Shown in pieces: positions 15,345 to 22,606 of a stretch of 22,959 bases of DNA; the stretch's first letter is position 1; each line of letters starts with the position of its first letter. The stretch is from Betaproteobacteria bacterium. Its GTDB lineage: Bacteria; Pseudomonadota; Gammaproteobacteria; Burkholderiales; Usitatibacteraceae. The position numbers and the translations under genes were made by a program. The notes beneath the pieces were generated by a model. It was not told the origin of the DNA. It ran no database searches and saw nothing but the letters and a program-made list of their open reading frames with translations. The stretch lies in contig JAAOZZ010000118.1 in the NCBI GenBank assembly GCA_012274175.1, forward strand, positions 1 to 22,959. Direction: 5' to 3'.

Positions 15345-16028
15345 TCAATTGGATCGGGGGCGCAGGTCCGCGATGCCCTTGTGGGGGATGAAGAGGCCGC
15401 AGCCCACCTTGCGCTCGGCGCCCAGTCCCCGCTGCTGCACCGTGAGCGATTGCGCGGGGGTGAGGCCGGAGAGCAGCAGGCTGCGGGTCTCGAGCGTGCG
15501 CCGCGGTGTCGCGAGGGGCGTCCCGAGCCCGCACAGGATCGTCCCCGGCTCGATGCCGTGGACGCGCAGCTCGCTCGATGCGGCCGCGAGGAACGCGCTC
15601 TCGTCGCCGCCCTGCTCGAATACGACATAGCGCGCGAACACGGTCGTGATGCGCGAGAGCTTGCGCACGGTCACCTTCTCCACGGCCATCGGCCAGCCCG
15701 CGACGTCGAGGGTGCGTCCGAGCAGCGCATTCGCATCGTCCACCCGGTGCTTCGGCAGGCGCAGCGCGAGGCGCGCCCGATGGGAAAGCTGCAGCAGCGC
15801 GCCCGCGCCTTCGGGGCGAACCCAGCCGGCCCCCGAAGCCGCGCCATGGACGTCGTGCAATCCGGCGAGAGGCTCGTCGGCGAACCACGGCAGCACGGAC
15901 TGGACGGCCTGGAAGAGCGCGTAGGCGTGGTCCACCGGCAGGCTCGGGCATTCGATGGCGAAGACCGCGTCCAGGACGTCGTCCGGAACGTCCTGCTCCG
16001 ATGGGTCGTCATAGGGCCCGTCGTTCAT
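15345..16028 (-). CDS. Cas6/Cmx6-like RAMP protein without a CRISPR array
   Basis: The 227-residue product resembles the type I-MYXAN Cas6 (Cmx6) family from residue 25 on: LPVDHAYALFQAVQSVLPW near 30-48, GAASGAGWVRP at 62-72, LSHRARLALRLPKHRVDDA at 81-99, FARYVVFE at 131-138, and a C-terminal glycine-rich RNA-binding loop GLGAERKVGCGLFIPHKG at 201-218. Cas6 endonucleases cut CRISPR precursor RNA, but no repeat array or other cas gene is visible here. An unlinked role in binding or cutting another RNA is possible. The catalytic residue cannot be assigned; His34 is the conserved-looking early histidine. It sits in an operon with a TauD-like enzyme, a helical protein and a DsrC-like protein. 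Family assignment is from recall of motif order. Confidence 0.7.
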   Translation of the reverse strand: MNDGPYDDPSEQDVPDDVLDAVFAIECPSLPVDHAYALFQAVQSVLPWFADEPLAGLHDVHGAASGAGWVRPEGAGALLQLSHRARLALRLPKHRVDDANALLGRTLDVAGWPMAVEKVTVRKLSRITTVFARYVVFEQGGDESAFLAAASSELRVHGIEPGTILCGLGTPLATPRRTLETRSLLLSGLTPAQSLTVQQRGLGAERKVGCGLFIPHKGIADLRPRSN

Positions 16029-16036
16029 CGCGCCCC

Positions 16037-16759
16037 TCACTCCACCGGCAGCGCGGAGCGCAGGACATCGCGGTCGAACCACCAGTCGTCCTGCACCAGG
16101 ACGTCCACCACGTTGCGCAGCCGCGGCAGGAACAGGGCCGGGTCGGCGAGCTCCATGTCCTCGATCCACCGGTTGAAGTCCTCCTGGCCCTCGACGCCGC
16201 TGTGCCGCCGCGCCACCGTGGCGAGCACCTGGTTGGAATAGATCTGGAGGTGCTCGCGCTGGGCGCCCTGCGCCCGCAGGTCCACCACGTAGCACGCGGT
16301 GATCGCCGCCACCGCGGCGCCGTCGGAGTCGGGCGGCGTCTCGTCGACCACGCGATGCAGGAGCGCCACCGTGAGCTCGGGGTCCACGGGATACGTCACG
16401 GCGAGCCAGATGCCCTGGCCCAGCGCGGCGAGAGACTGCGCCTGGTCGGAGAGGAAGAGGATGTCGCAGCATTGCGCGGCGCCCTCCCATGCCTGCCCGG
16501 CGATGTAGAGGTCGAACGCCTCGCGCGCGGCCTCCCAGGCTTCGGGACCGCTCTCGAGGCGCACCAGGGCGCGGCCGAGCTGCAGCAGCAGGTCGGCTCG
16601 GCGCAGGGACTCGGCCTGGGGCGAGAGCTCGGCCAACTGGCGCTGCAGGTCCGACACCAGGCGCTTGAGCATCCCGGTGGATTCCTTGGCGTCCTCGCTG
16701 CTGTCGGCGTTGCCGACGGACGGATCGTCCTTGATGAACTTGAGCGGAATGTGCTTCAT
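16037..16759 (-). CDS. Helical protein of unknown function (240 aa)
   Basis: The product starts MKHIPLKFIKDDPSVGNADS, has a short polar linker, then a leucine-rich amphipathic segment MLKRLVSDLQRQLAEL (about 30-45) that could form a coiled coil. The rest is made of paired helices (RADLLLQLGRALVRLE, AAQCCDILFLSDQAQSL) reminiscent of TPR folds but with no clear repeat register. It ends with an aromatic stretch VQDDWWFDRDVLRS. No signal peptide is present. ATG 16759 overlaps the TauD-like gene's TGA by four bases, and the cas6-like gene follows eight bases after its stop, so all three are co-translated. It may be a scaffold or adaptor; the function is unknown. Confidence 0.78.
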   Translation of the reverse strand: MKHIPLKFIKDDPSVGNADSSEDAKESTGMLKRLVSDLQRQLAELSPQAESLRRADLLLQLGRALVRLESGPEAWEAAREAFDLYIAGQAWEGAAQCCDILFLSDQAQSLAALGQGIWLAVTYPVDPELTVALLHRVVDETPPDSDGAAVAAITACYVVDLRAQGAQREHLQIYSNQVLATVARRHSGVEGQEDFNRWIEDMELADPALFLPRLRNVVDVLVQDDWWFDRDVLRSALPVE

Positions 16760-17658
16760 GGCGATCCCATGCGCCCGGAGTAGCGAGCGCGATAGACGAG
16801 CCGGCCCGCGCCGGGGGCGGTGTCGTCGGTGAAGGCGCTGCGGTCGTGCAGCACGTTGTTGCACACCAGCCCCTGGCCGCCGGACAGGCGAAGGGTGAAG
16901 GCGTAGGGGCATCCCGTATCGAGGAACCGCTGCAGGTAGCGCACGGCCGCGCGGGTCGCCTCGTCGGCGCGCCATTCGATGCTGCGAGTGCGCGCGGTGT
17001 AGCGCATGTGCAGGGCGCTGTCCTCGACGCTGAACACCGGGCCGGTGCAGGCGGGGCGCGCCTCCGCGCCTTCGAGGGTGCCGGGAGGAATCGTCATCGC
17101 ATCGGGGGCCGAGAGCGCCTTCACGTATTCCGGGTCCGCGTCGCGCAGCAGGATGTAGGCGATCTCGGGATCGAGCAGGCGGTTCTCGCCGCCCGTGGCG
17201 GCGGGGCGCACGCAATGCAGGACGAACGCCCGGATGCGCCGTTCGGGGCCGTTGTAGTAGCCGTCGGTATGCCAGAGCAGCCGCCGGTTGGAGTAGGGGA
17301 TGTAGCCCAGGCCGGACTTTTCCGGCGTGACCTCGAGGGAGCTGATGCCGTCCTCGTCGGCGAGCGGATTGGCGTGCAGGCTTCCGAGGCCCAGGCTCGC
17401 TCCCAGCCAGCGGGCGATCTCCTTGTCCTCCACGCCCGCGAGCGGGCTCGCGTAGACGGCCATGTTCGCCAGCGAGCACACGCGGCGGATCTCCGCGGCT
17501 TCCGTCTCGGAGAGCTTGCGCGGGTCGCGCACTTCCACGACCAGGTCCTCCACGCGCTTCGGGTAGCGCGCGAGCTTGCGCTCGCGCCAGCGCTGGTACG
17601 CGTGCGGCCGCTCGGGCGCGAACGGCTGCTCGAGGGCGGGTGTCAGGGTTGCATTCAA
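16756..17658 (-). CDS. TauD/TfdA-family 2-oxoglutarate dioxygenase
   Basis: The 300-residue protein has the TauD-type jelly-roll core: iron ligands His130 and Asp132 in LWHTDGYYN, the distal His271 in NNVLHDRSAF, and Arg290 in RLVYRARY for 2-oxoglutarate. TauD proper cleaves taurine, but substrates vary widely in this family (AtsK, TfdA, gamma-butyrobetaine and amino-acid hydroxylases). The absence of taurine or sulfonate genes next to it argues against TauD itself. Start: no ATG or GTG is available near the expected N-terminus, so TTG 17658 is used. It heads the minus-strand operon of helical protein, Cas6-like and DsrC-like genes and diverges from dsrA. Confidence 0.88.
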   Translation of the reverse strand: MNATLTPALEQPFAPERPHAYQRWRERKLARYPKRVEDLVVEVRDPRKLSETEAAEIRRVCSLANMAVYASPLAGVEDKEIARWLGASLGLGSLHANPLADEDGISSLEVTPEKSGLGYIPYSNRRLLWHTDGYYNGPERRIRAFVLHCVRPAATGGENRLLDPEIAYILLRDADPEYVKALSAPDAMTIPPGTLEGAEARPACTGPVFSVEDSALHMRYTARTRSIEWRADEATRAAVRYLQRFLDTGCPYAFTLRLSGGQGLVCNNVLHDRSAFTDDTAPGAGRLVYRARYSGRMGSP

Positions 17659-17813
17659 GGCGTGCGCACCGGAAAGGGGATCGAGGGTGCAGAACTTAAC
17701 GCATTGCCAGCGCGCCGAGAACGCCGTCGCGATGGATCTTCGCCCGGGGCGCCGCCGGGCCTGCGAACGACGGTGCGTGCTAAGCGCTTGAATTCAGGCG
17801 CAGGTCGCCCGCC

Positions 17814-17846
17814 GCATCCCATGGGCATATCTCCAATGGGGGATGC
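17814..17846. promoter_or_regulatory. Imperfect dyad between the TauD-like operon and dsrA
   Basis: GCATCCCAT (17814-17822) faces ATGGGGGATGC (17836-17846): nine pairs with a two-base bulge. It lies 97 bases ahead of the dsrA ATG in the 284-base divergent gap. The surrounding gap (17659-17942) holds AAGCGCTT (17782-17789) but no convincing promoter boxes. A regulator site is possible, but nothing identifies the factor. Confidence 0.35.
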
Positions 17847-17942
17847 CGCCGCGGTCCGGCTATCCCCAAAGATCAAACGGTCCCGCCAAGGTGCGTGGCT
17901 ACACTGTCGGTGCCCGTCCATGCACCGTTCGGAGGCATACCC

Positions 17943-19250
17943 ATGACCGACACGCTGAACCAGCCGCCCAAGAACCCGGAACGCCACAGCACCTTCGTTC
18001 CGAAGGAAAAGAAGTCGACGAAGCCGTTCCACGCGACGCCGATGTTGGACCAGCTGGAGAGCGGCCCCTGGCCCAGCTTCGTCACGGGGCTCAAGCGCCT
18101 CGCGCACGAGAACAACATGATGGTCGACCTGCTCGGCCAGCTGGAGCACTCGTACAAGACGCGCCTGGGCTACTGGAAGGGCGGCACCGTATCCGTCTTC
18201 GGCTACGGCGGGGGCATCATCCCGCGCTTCTCCGAAGTGGCGAGCATGTTCCCGGAATCCAAGGAGTTCCACACGCTGCGGGTGCAGCCGCCGGCGGGCA
18301 ACCACTACACGACCAAGATGCTGCGCCAGCTCTCGAACTCGTGGAACAAGTGGGGCTCGGGCCTCATCGCGTTCCACGGCCAGACCGGCAACATCATGTT
18401 CATCGGCTCCACGAGCGAGAACGTGCAGCACTTCTTCGACGAGGTCAACGAGTACGGCTTCGACCTCGGCGGGGCGGGCCCGTGCGTGCGCACCGCCATG
18501 TCCTGCGTGGGCGCGGCGCGCTGCGAGCAGTCCTGCGCCAACGAGCACCGCATCCACCGCACGCTGGTGAACAACTTCATCGACGACATGCACCGCCCGG
18601 CGCTGCCCTACAAGTTCAAGTTCAAGGTCTCCGGGTGCCCCAACGACTGCATGAACTCGATCCAGCGCGCCGACTTCGCGGTCATCGGCACCTGGCGCGA
18701 CGACATGCAGGTGGACCAGAAGGGGGTCAAGGAGTACGTCGCGAGCCACGGCCGCAAGTACACGATCGACAACGTGATCGCGCGCTGCCCGACCAAGGCG
18801 CTGTCGTTGAACGACGACGACACCCTCGAGGTGGACAACCGCAGCTGCGTGCGCTGCATGCACTGCATCAACGTGATGACCAAGGCGCTGAAGCCCGGCA
18901 AGGATCGCGGGATCACGCTGCTGATCGGCGGCAAGCGCACCCTGAAGATCGGCGACACCATGGGCACGGTGATCGTGCCGTTCATGAAGATGGACACCGA
19001 CGAGGACTACGAGAAGCTGCGCGACCTGGCCTCCACGGTGATCGACTACTGGGCGGAGAACGGCCTGGAGCACGAGCGCTGCGGCGAGATGATCGAGCGC
19101 ATCGGCCTGGCGAAGTTCCTGGAGGCGATCGGCATCGAGGTCGACCCGAACATGATCTCGCATCCGCGCACCAGCTCGTACGTGCGCATGGACGACTGGG
19201 ACCAGGAAGCGCAGAAGTGGATCGACCGGCACCAGCCGGCGGTCGCCTAG
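17943..19250 (+). CDS. dsrA: Reverse-type dissimilatory sulfite reductase, alpha subunit
   Basis: The 435-residue cytoplasmic subunit carries the siroheme-[4Fe-4S] binding pattern Cys188-X5-Cys194 and Cys232-X3-Cys236 (SCVGAARC and GCPNDC) and a ferredoxin domain with Cys282, Cys302, Cys305 and Cys308. With DsrB it forms the alpha2beta2 enzyme that, in sulfur oxidisers, oxidises DsrC-bound sulfur to sulfite. Length is typical. ATG 17943 follows GGAGG by seven bases; the ORF extends upstream but without homology. Oxidative rather than reductive type is inferred from the dsrEFH genes that follow. dsrB begins 21 bases downstream. Confidence 0.96.
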   Translation: MTDTLNQPPKNPERHSTFVPKEKKSTKPFHATPMLDQLESGPWPSFVTGLKRLAHENNMMVDLLGQLEHSYKTRLGYWKGGTVSVFGYGGGIIPRFSEVASMFPESKEFHTLRVQPPAGNHYTTKMLRQLSNSWNKWGSGLIAFHGQTGNIMFIGSTSENVQHFFDEVNEYGFDLGGAGPCVRTAMSCVGAARCEQSCANEHRIHRTLVNNFIDDMHRPALPYKFKFKVSGCPNDCMNSIQRADFAVIGTWRDDMQVDQKGVKEYVASHGRKYTIDNVIARCPTKALSLNDDDTLEVDNRSCVRCMHCINVMTKALKPGKDRGITLLIGGKRTLKIGDTMGTVIVPFMKMDTDEDYEKLRDLASTVIDYWAENGLEHERCGEMIERIGLAKFLEAIGIEVDPNMISHPRTSSYVRMDDWDQEAQKWIDRHQPAVA

Positions 19251-19271
19251 GTTCGACCGGAGGAGATGGCC

Positions 19272-20369
19272 GTGGCACAAGCACAGGTGGCGGTGGAAAA
19301 GAAGCAGATGCGGACCCCGATCGAGAGCGGTTGTCCCGACGGCATGCAGTACATGCATCCGCTGATGGTCAAGAACTTCGGCAACTGGAAATACCACGAC
19401 CGGCCGCGCCCGGGCGTGCTGCACCACGTGGCCTACTCGGGCGACGAGATCTGGACCGTGCGCGTGGGCACCCAGCGCCAGCTGGGGCCCTACGAGATCA
19501 ACCTGCTGTGCGACATCGTCGACCAGTACGGCGAAGGCTACGTGCGCTTCACGATCCGCTCCAACCTGGAAGTGATGGTGTCCAAGTGGGACAAGGTGGG
19601 CCCGCTGATCCAGGCCTTCAACGACGCGGGCTATCCCGTCGGCGGCACCGGCAACTCGGTGACCATGATCTCCCACACCCAGGGCTGGCTGCACTGCGAC
19701 ATCCCGGGCACCGACGCCTCCGGCGTGGTGAAGTCCCTGATGGACGACCTCTACACGGAGTTCATCAAGGAGGAGATGCCCAACCGCGTGCACATCACGA
19801 CCTCGTGCTGCCAGATCAACTGCGGCGGCCAGGGCGACATCGCGATCAACATCCAGCACACCAAGCCGCCCAAGATCAACCACGACCTGGTGGCCAACGT
19901 CTGCGAGCGGCCCTCGGTCGTGGCGCGCTGCCCGGTGGCGGCGATCCGCCCCGCGATGGTGAACGGAAAGCCTTCCCTCGAGGTGGACGAAAAGAAATGC
20001 ATCTGCTGCGGCGCCTGCTATCCGCCGTGCCCGCCGATGCAGATCAACGATCCGGTGCACTCGAAGCTCGCGATCTGGGTGGGCGGCAAGAACTCCAACG
20101 CGCGCTCCAAGCCCATGTTCCAGAAGCTGGTGGCCGCGGGACTGCCCAACAATCCGCCGCGCTGGCCCGAGGTGGGCGCCGTGGTGAAGAAGATCCTCTA
20201 CACGTACAAGAAGGACGCGCGCGACTGGGAGCGGGTGGGCGACTGGGTGGAGCGCATCGGCTGGCCGAGGTTCTTCGAGCTGACGGGCCTGCCCTTCACC
20301 AAGTTCCACATCGACAACTGGCGCGGCTCCCGCAACAGCCTCAACGCCTCGACCCACATCCGCTTCTGA
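19272..20369 (+). CDS. dsrB: Reverse-type dissimilatory sulfite reductase, beta subunit
   Basis: The 365-residue partner of DsrA has a cysteine set at Cys179, Cys180 and Cys184 (SCCQINC) and a ferredoxin motif CICCGACYPPCPP (243-255) with Cys220. The dsrAB pair is a marker of dissimilatory sulfur metabolism. Start choice: GGAGGAG lies directly against ATG 19266, leaving no spacer, while GTG 19272 has the ideal six-base gap, so GTG is preferred; the difference is two residues. It lies between dsrA and dsrE with short gaps, as in other sulfur oxidisers. Confidence 0.96.
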   Translation: MAQAQVAVEKKQMRTPIESGCPDGMQYMHPLMVKNFGNWKYHDRPRPGVLHHVAYSGDEIWTVRVGTQRQLGPYEINLLCDIVDQYGEGYVRFTIRSNLEVMVSKWDKVGPLIQAFNDAGYPVGGTGNSVTMISHTQGWLHCDIPGTDASGVVKSLMDDLYTEFIKEEMPNRVHITTSCCQINCGGQGDIAINIQHTKPPKINHDLVANVCERPSVVARCPVAAIRPAMVNGKPSLEVDEKKCICCGACYPPCPPMQINDPVHSKLAIWVGGKNSNARSKPMFQKLVAAGLPNNPPRWPEVGAVVKKILYTYKKDARDWERVGDWVERIGWPRFFELTGLPFTKFHIDNWRGSRNSLNASTHIRF

Positions 20370-20379
20370 AGCGACCGGA

Positions 20380-20772
20380 ATGAAGCTCGGCATCCTCATC
20401 AGCGAAGGGCCGTACACCCACGCCGCTTCCGACACGGCCTACCAGTTCGTGAAGGCGGCGCTCGCCAAGGGACACGAGGTCATCCGCGTGTTCTTCTACC
20501 ACGACGGGGTGAACAACGGCACGCGGCTCACGGTGCCTCCCCAGGACGACCGCAACATCGTCCAGCGCTGGAGCGAGCTCGCCGCGCAGCACAAGCTCGA
20601 CATGGTGGTGTGCATCGCCGCCGCCCAGCGCCGCGGCCTCATGGACGCGGCCGAGGCCAAGAGGAACGGCAAGGACGCCGACAACATCGCGCCGGGATTC
20701 CGCATCTCCGGCCTGGGCCAACTCATCGAAGCCGCCATCCAGGCCGACCGCCTGGTGGTCTTCGGCGACTGA
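20380..20772 (+). CDS. dsrE: Sulfurtransferase subunit DsrE
   Basis: The 130-residue subunit of the hexameric DsrE2F2H2 complex, which transfers persulfide sulfur to DsrC in sulfur oxidisers. The active cysteine falls at Cys78 (DMVVCIAAAQRRG), exactly the position known from Allochromatium DsrE. The fold is the TusD/DsrE alpha/beta type, beginning MKLGILISEGPYTH. It starts 10 bases after the dsrB stop. Presence of dsrEFH is the standard sign of the oxidative pathway; sulfate reducers lack it. Confidence 0.95.
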   Translation: MKLGILISEGPYTHAASDTAYQFVKAALAKGHEVIRVFFYHDGVNNGTRLTVPPQDDRNIVQRWSELAAQHKLDMVVCIAAAQRRGLMDAAEAKRNGKDADNIAPGFRISGLGQLIEAAIQADRLVVFGD

Positions 20773-20785
20773 AGGGGAGGGGGCC

Positions 20786-21169
20786 ATGGCCGAAGCAGCC
20801 GAAGGCGGCAAGGTGAAGAAGATCCTGTACGTGAACCGCAAGGCGCCGTACGGGACGATCTACGCGCTGGAATCCCTCGAGGTGGTGCTGATCGGCGCGG
20901 CCTTCGAGCAGGACGTGAGCCTCGCCTTCATCGGCGACGGCGTCTTCCAGCTGGTGAAGGGACAGAACACCAAGGGGCTGGAGGTGAAGAACTTCTCGCC
21001 GACCTACCGGGCCCTGGAGGACTACGACGTGACCAAGCTCTACGTCGAGGGGGAGTCGCTGCGCGCGCGGGGTCTCGTCGAGGACGACCTGATCGTCCCC
21101 GTCGAGGTGGTGGATGGAGCGCGCATGACCGAGATCATGGAAGACCAGGACGTGATCCTGAGTTTCTAG
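20786..21169 (+). CDS. dsrF: Sulfurtransferase subunit DsrF
   Basis: The 127-residue TusC-like subunit of DsrEFH starts MAEAAEGGKVKKILYVNRKAPYGT and has no cysteine, as expected for a structural subunit. It shares the DsrE fold, including the AFIGDGVFQLVKGQNTKG segment typical of DsrF/TusC. A very strong GGGGAGGGGG ribosome site precedes ATG 20786. It is packed 13 bases after dsrE and 10 bases before dsrH. Confidence 0.94.
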   Translation: MAEAAEGGKVKKILYVNRKAPYGTIYALESLEVVLIGAAFEQDVSLAFIGDGVFQLVKGQNTKGLEVKNFSPTYRALEDYDVTKLYVEGESLRARGLVEDDLIVPVEVVDGARMTEIMEDQDVILSF

Positions 21170-21179
21170 GAAGACGACG

Positions 21180-21479
21180 ATGCTGCATACCGTGAACAAG
21201 TCGCCGTTCGAGCACGGCTGCCTCGGGGAGTGCCTCAAGTTCGCCCGCAAGGGTTCCGCGGTGCTGCTGATCGAGGACGGCGTGTACGGGGCTGCCAAGG
21301 GTACGGCGGTCTCGAAGCAAGTGGAAGAAGCCCTGAAGAGCGTGTCGATCTACGCGCTCAGGCCGGATGTCGAGGCCCGGGGAATGCAGCACCGGGTGAT
21401 GGACGGCATCCACCTGGTGGACTACGGGGGTTTCGTGGACCTCGTGGCCGAACACGACGCCGTGCAGTCCTGGCTTTGA
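21180..21479 (+). CDS. dsrH: Sulfurtransferase subunit DsrH
   Basis: The 99-residue TusB-like subunit begins MLHTVNKSPFEHGCLGECLK. Cys14 and Cys18 lie in the N-terminal region where DsrH proteins often have a cysteine; the one in Allochromatium is Cys20 and is less important than DsrE Cys78. The DGVYGAAKG segment is characteristic. It completes the DsrE-F-H set that loads DsrC, whose gene follows 19 bases later. Confidence 0.94.
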   Translation: MLHTVNKSPFEHGCLGECLKFARKGSAVLLIEDGVYGAAKGTAVSKQVEEALKSVSIYALRPDVEARGMQHRVMDGIHLVDYGGFVDLVAEHDAVQSWL

Positions 21480-21498
21480 ACCTGGAGAGGAACAAGAC

Positions 21499-21831
21499 AT
21501 GCCTATCGAATTGAACGGACAGACGGTCGAAACCGACGAGGAGGGTTACCTCGCGAACCGCGGCGACTGGAACGAGTCGATTGCCAAGGAAATGGCGCGC
21601 CTGGACAGCTGCGACCTGAACGACAGCCACTGGGAAGTGATCAACTTCCTGCGCGAGTACTACGACGAATACCAGATCGCCCCGGCGGTGCGCGTGCTGA
21701 CCAAGGCCATCGGCAAGAAGCTCGGCGCGGATAAGGGCAACAGCAAGTACCTGTACGAGCTGTTCCCCTACGGCCCGGCCAAGCAGGCGTGCAAGTACGC
21801 CGGCTTGCCGAAGCCGACCGGGTGCGTGTAG
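21499..21831 (+). CDS. dsrC: Sulfur carrier DsrC, canonical two-cysteine form
   Basis: The 110-residue protein has the complete C-terminal arm ACKYAGLPKPTGCV, with Cys98 (inner) and Cys109 (penultimate) as required to hold sulfur as a trisulfide and release it to DsrAB and the DsrMKJOP complex. The N-terminal part begins MPIELNGQTVETDEEGYLANRGDW and the helix has SCDLNDSHWEVINFL. GGAGAGGAAC precedes the ATG. It is the only one of three DsrC-family proteins in this window able to perform the redox cycle; the other two lack one or both cysteines. Confidence 0.97.
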   Translation: MPIELNGQTVETDEEGYLANRGDWNESIAKEMARLDSCDLNDSHWEVINFLREYYDEYQIAPAVRVLTKAIGKKLGADKGNSKYLYELFPYGPAKQACKYAGLPKPTGCV

Positions 21832-21859
21832 CGACCCCCGTCGCGGGGCGGAGCAGACC

Positions 21860-22606
21860 TTGTCCGCGCTGACCGTCTTCTTCGCGCTCCTGTTCTATGG
21901 CGCGACGGCGATGCTCGTGCTCGGCGTCGCGCGCAAGGTCACGGTGTACGCGCGCACGCCCCAGCCCCTGAAGATCCCGATTCCCCCGGCGCCGACCACG
22001 CGCCGGGGCGTGGTCCTGCGCATGCTGCTGGAGGTCACGCTCTTCAAGGCCCTGTTCCGCTCGAACAAGTGGATCTGGCTCTTCGGGTGGGTCTTCCACG
22101 TGGCGCTGCTGCTGGTGCTCCTTCGCCACCTGCGCTATTTCACCCAGCCCGTGTGGGGCTGGGTGGACCTGCTCCAGCCCTTCGGGCAGTACGCGGGCTT
22201 CGCGATGCTCGCGGGGCTCGCCGGGCTCTGGGCACGGCGCTTCCTGGTGGATCGCGTGCGCTACATCACCAGCCCTTCCGACCACCTGATGCTGGCACTG
22301 CTCGTGGCCATCGGGGCGAGCGGGCTCTCGATGAAGTACCTGGCCCACACCGACATCGTGGCCCTCAAGGCTTTCTTCCTGGGCCTCATGCGCTTTGATT
22401 GGCAGCCGCTGCCTCCCGACCCGGTGCTCGTGGTCCACCTGGGCCTCGTGGCGACGTTGATGATCGTCTTCCCGGTGAGCAAGCTGCTGCACGCGCCGGG
22501 CATCTTCTTCAGCCCGAGCCTGAACCAGGTGGACGATGCGCGCGAGCATCGCCACGTGGCCGGGTGGTCCCTCGTGCAGCCCGCCGGCAGGACGCGCGGA
22601 GGCTAG
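21860..22606 (+). CDS. dsrM: DsrM, cytochrome b subunit of the Dsr membrane complex
   Basis: The 248-residue integral membrane protein resembles NarI-type cytochrome b with about five hydrophobic helices (near 3-22, 72-90, 112-126, 142-156, 188-206). Candidate heme b ligands include His80, His142, His163 and His193; exact pairing cannot be fixed by eye. With DsrK it exchanges electrons between DsrC and the quinone pool. The start is TTG 21860 after GGCGGAGCA; no better start is present. dsrK begins immediately after its stop. Confidence 0.92.
   Translation: MSALTVFFALLFYGATAMLVLGVARKVTVYARTPQPLKIPIPPAPTTRRGVVLRMLLEVTLFKALFRSNKWIWLFGWVFHVALLLVLLRHLRYFTQPVWGWVDLLQPFGQYAGFAMLAGLAGLWARRFLVDRVRYITSPSDHLMLALLVAIGASGLSMKYLAHTDIVALKAFFLGLMRFDWQPLPPDPVLVVHLGLVATLMIVFPVSKLLHAPGIFFSPSLNQVDDAREHRHVAGWSLVQPAGRTRGG

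Noticed and set aside
15345..16028. A CRISPR system suggested by the Cas6-like gene
   Set aside because: No direct repeats with regular spacing and no other cas genes are visible anywhere in the window.
16756..17658. Calling the TauD-like enzyme taurine dioxygenase
   Set aside because: The iron and 2OG ligands fit the superfamily, but nothing specific to taurine is seen and no tau/ssu transporter adjoins it; the ABC operon at 2038-4662 is more than 12 kb away and linked to a GMC enzyme.
17655..20435. A 926-codon open frame on the minus strand and an 846-codon frame on the plus strand across dsrA-dsrB
   Set aside because: Both are shadows of dsrA and dsrB in a high-GC genome; they have His/Arg/Ala-rich non-protein-like composition and no ribosome sites, whereas the dsrAB frames carry full cofactor motifs.
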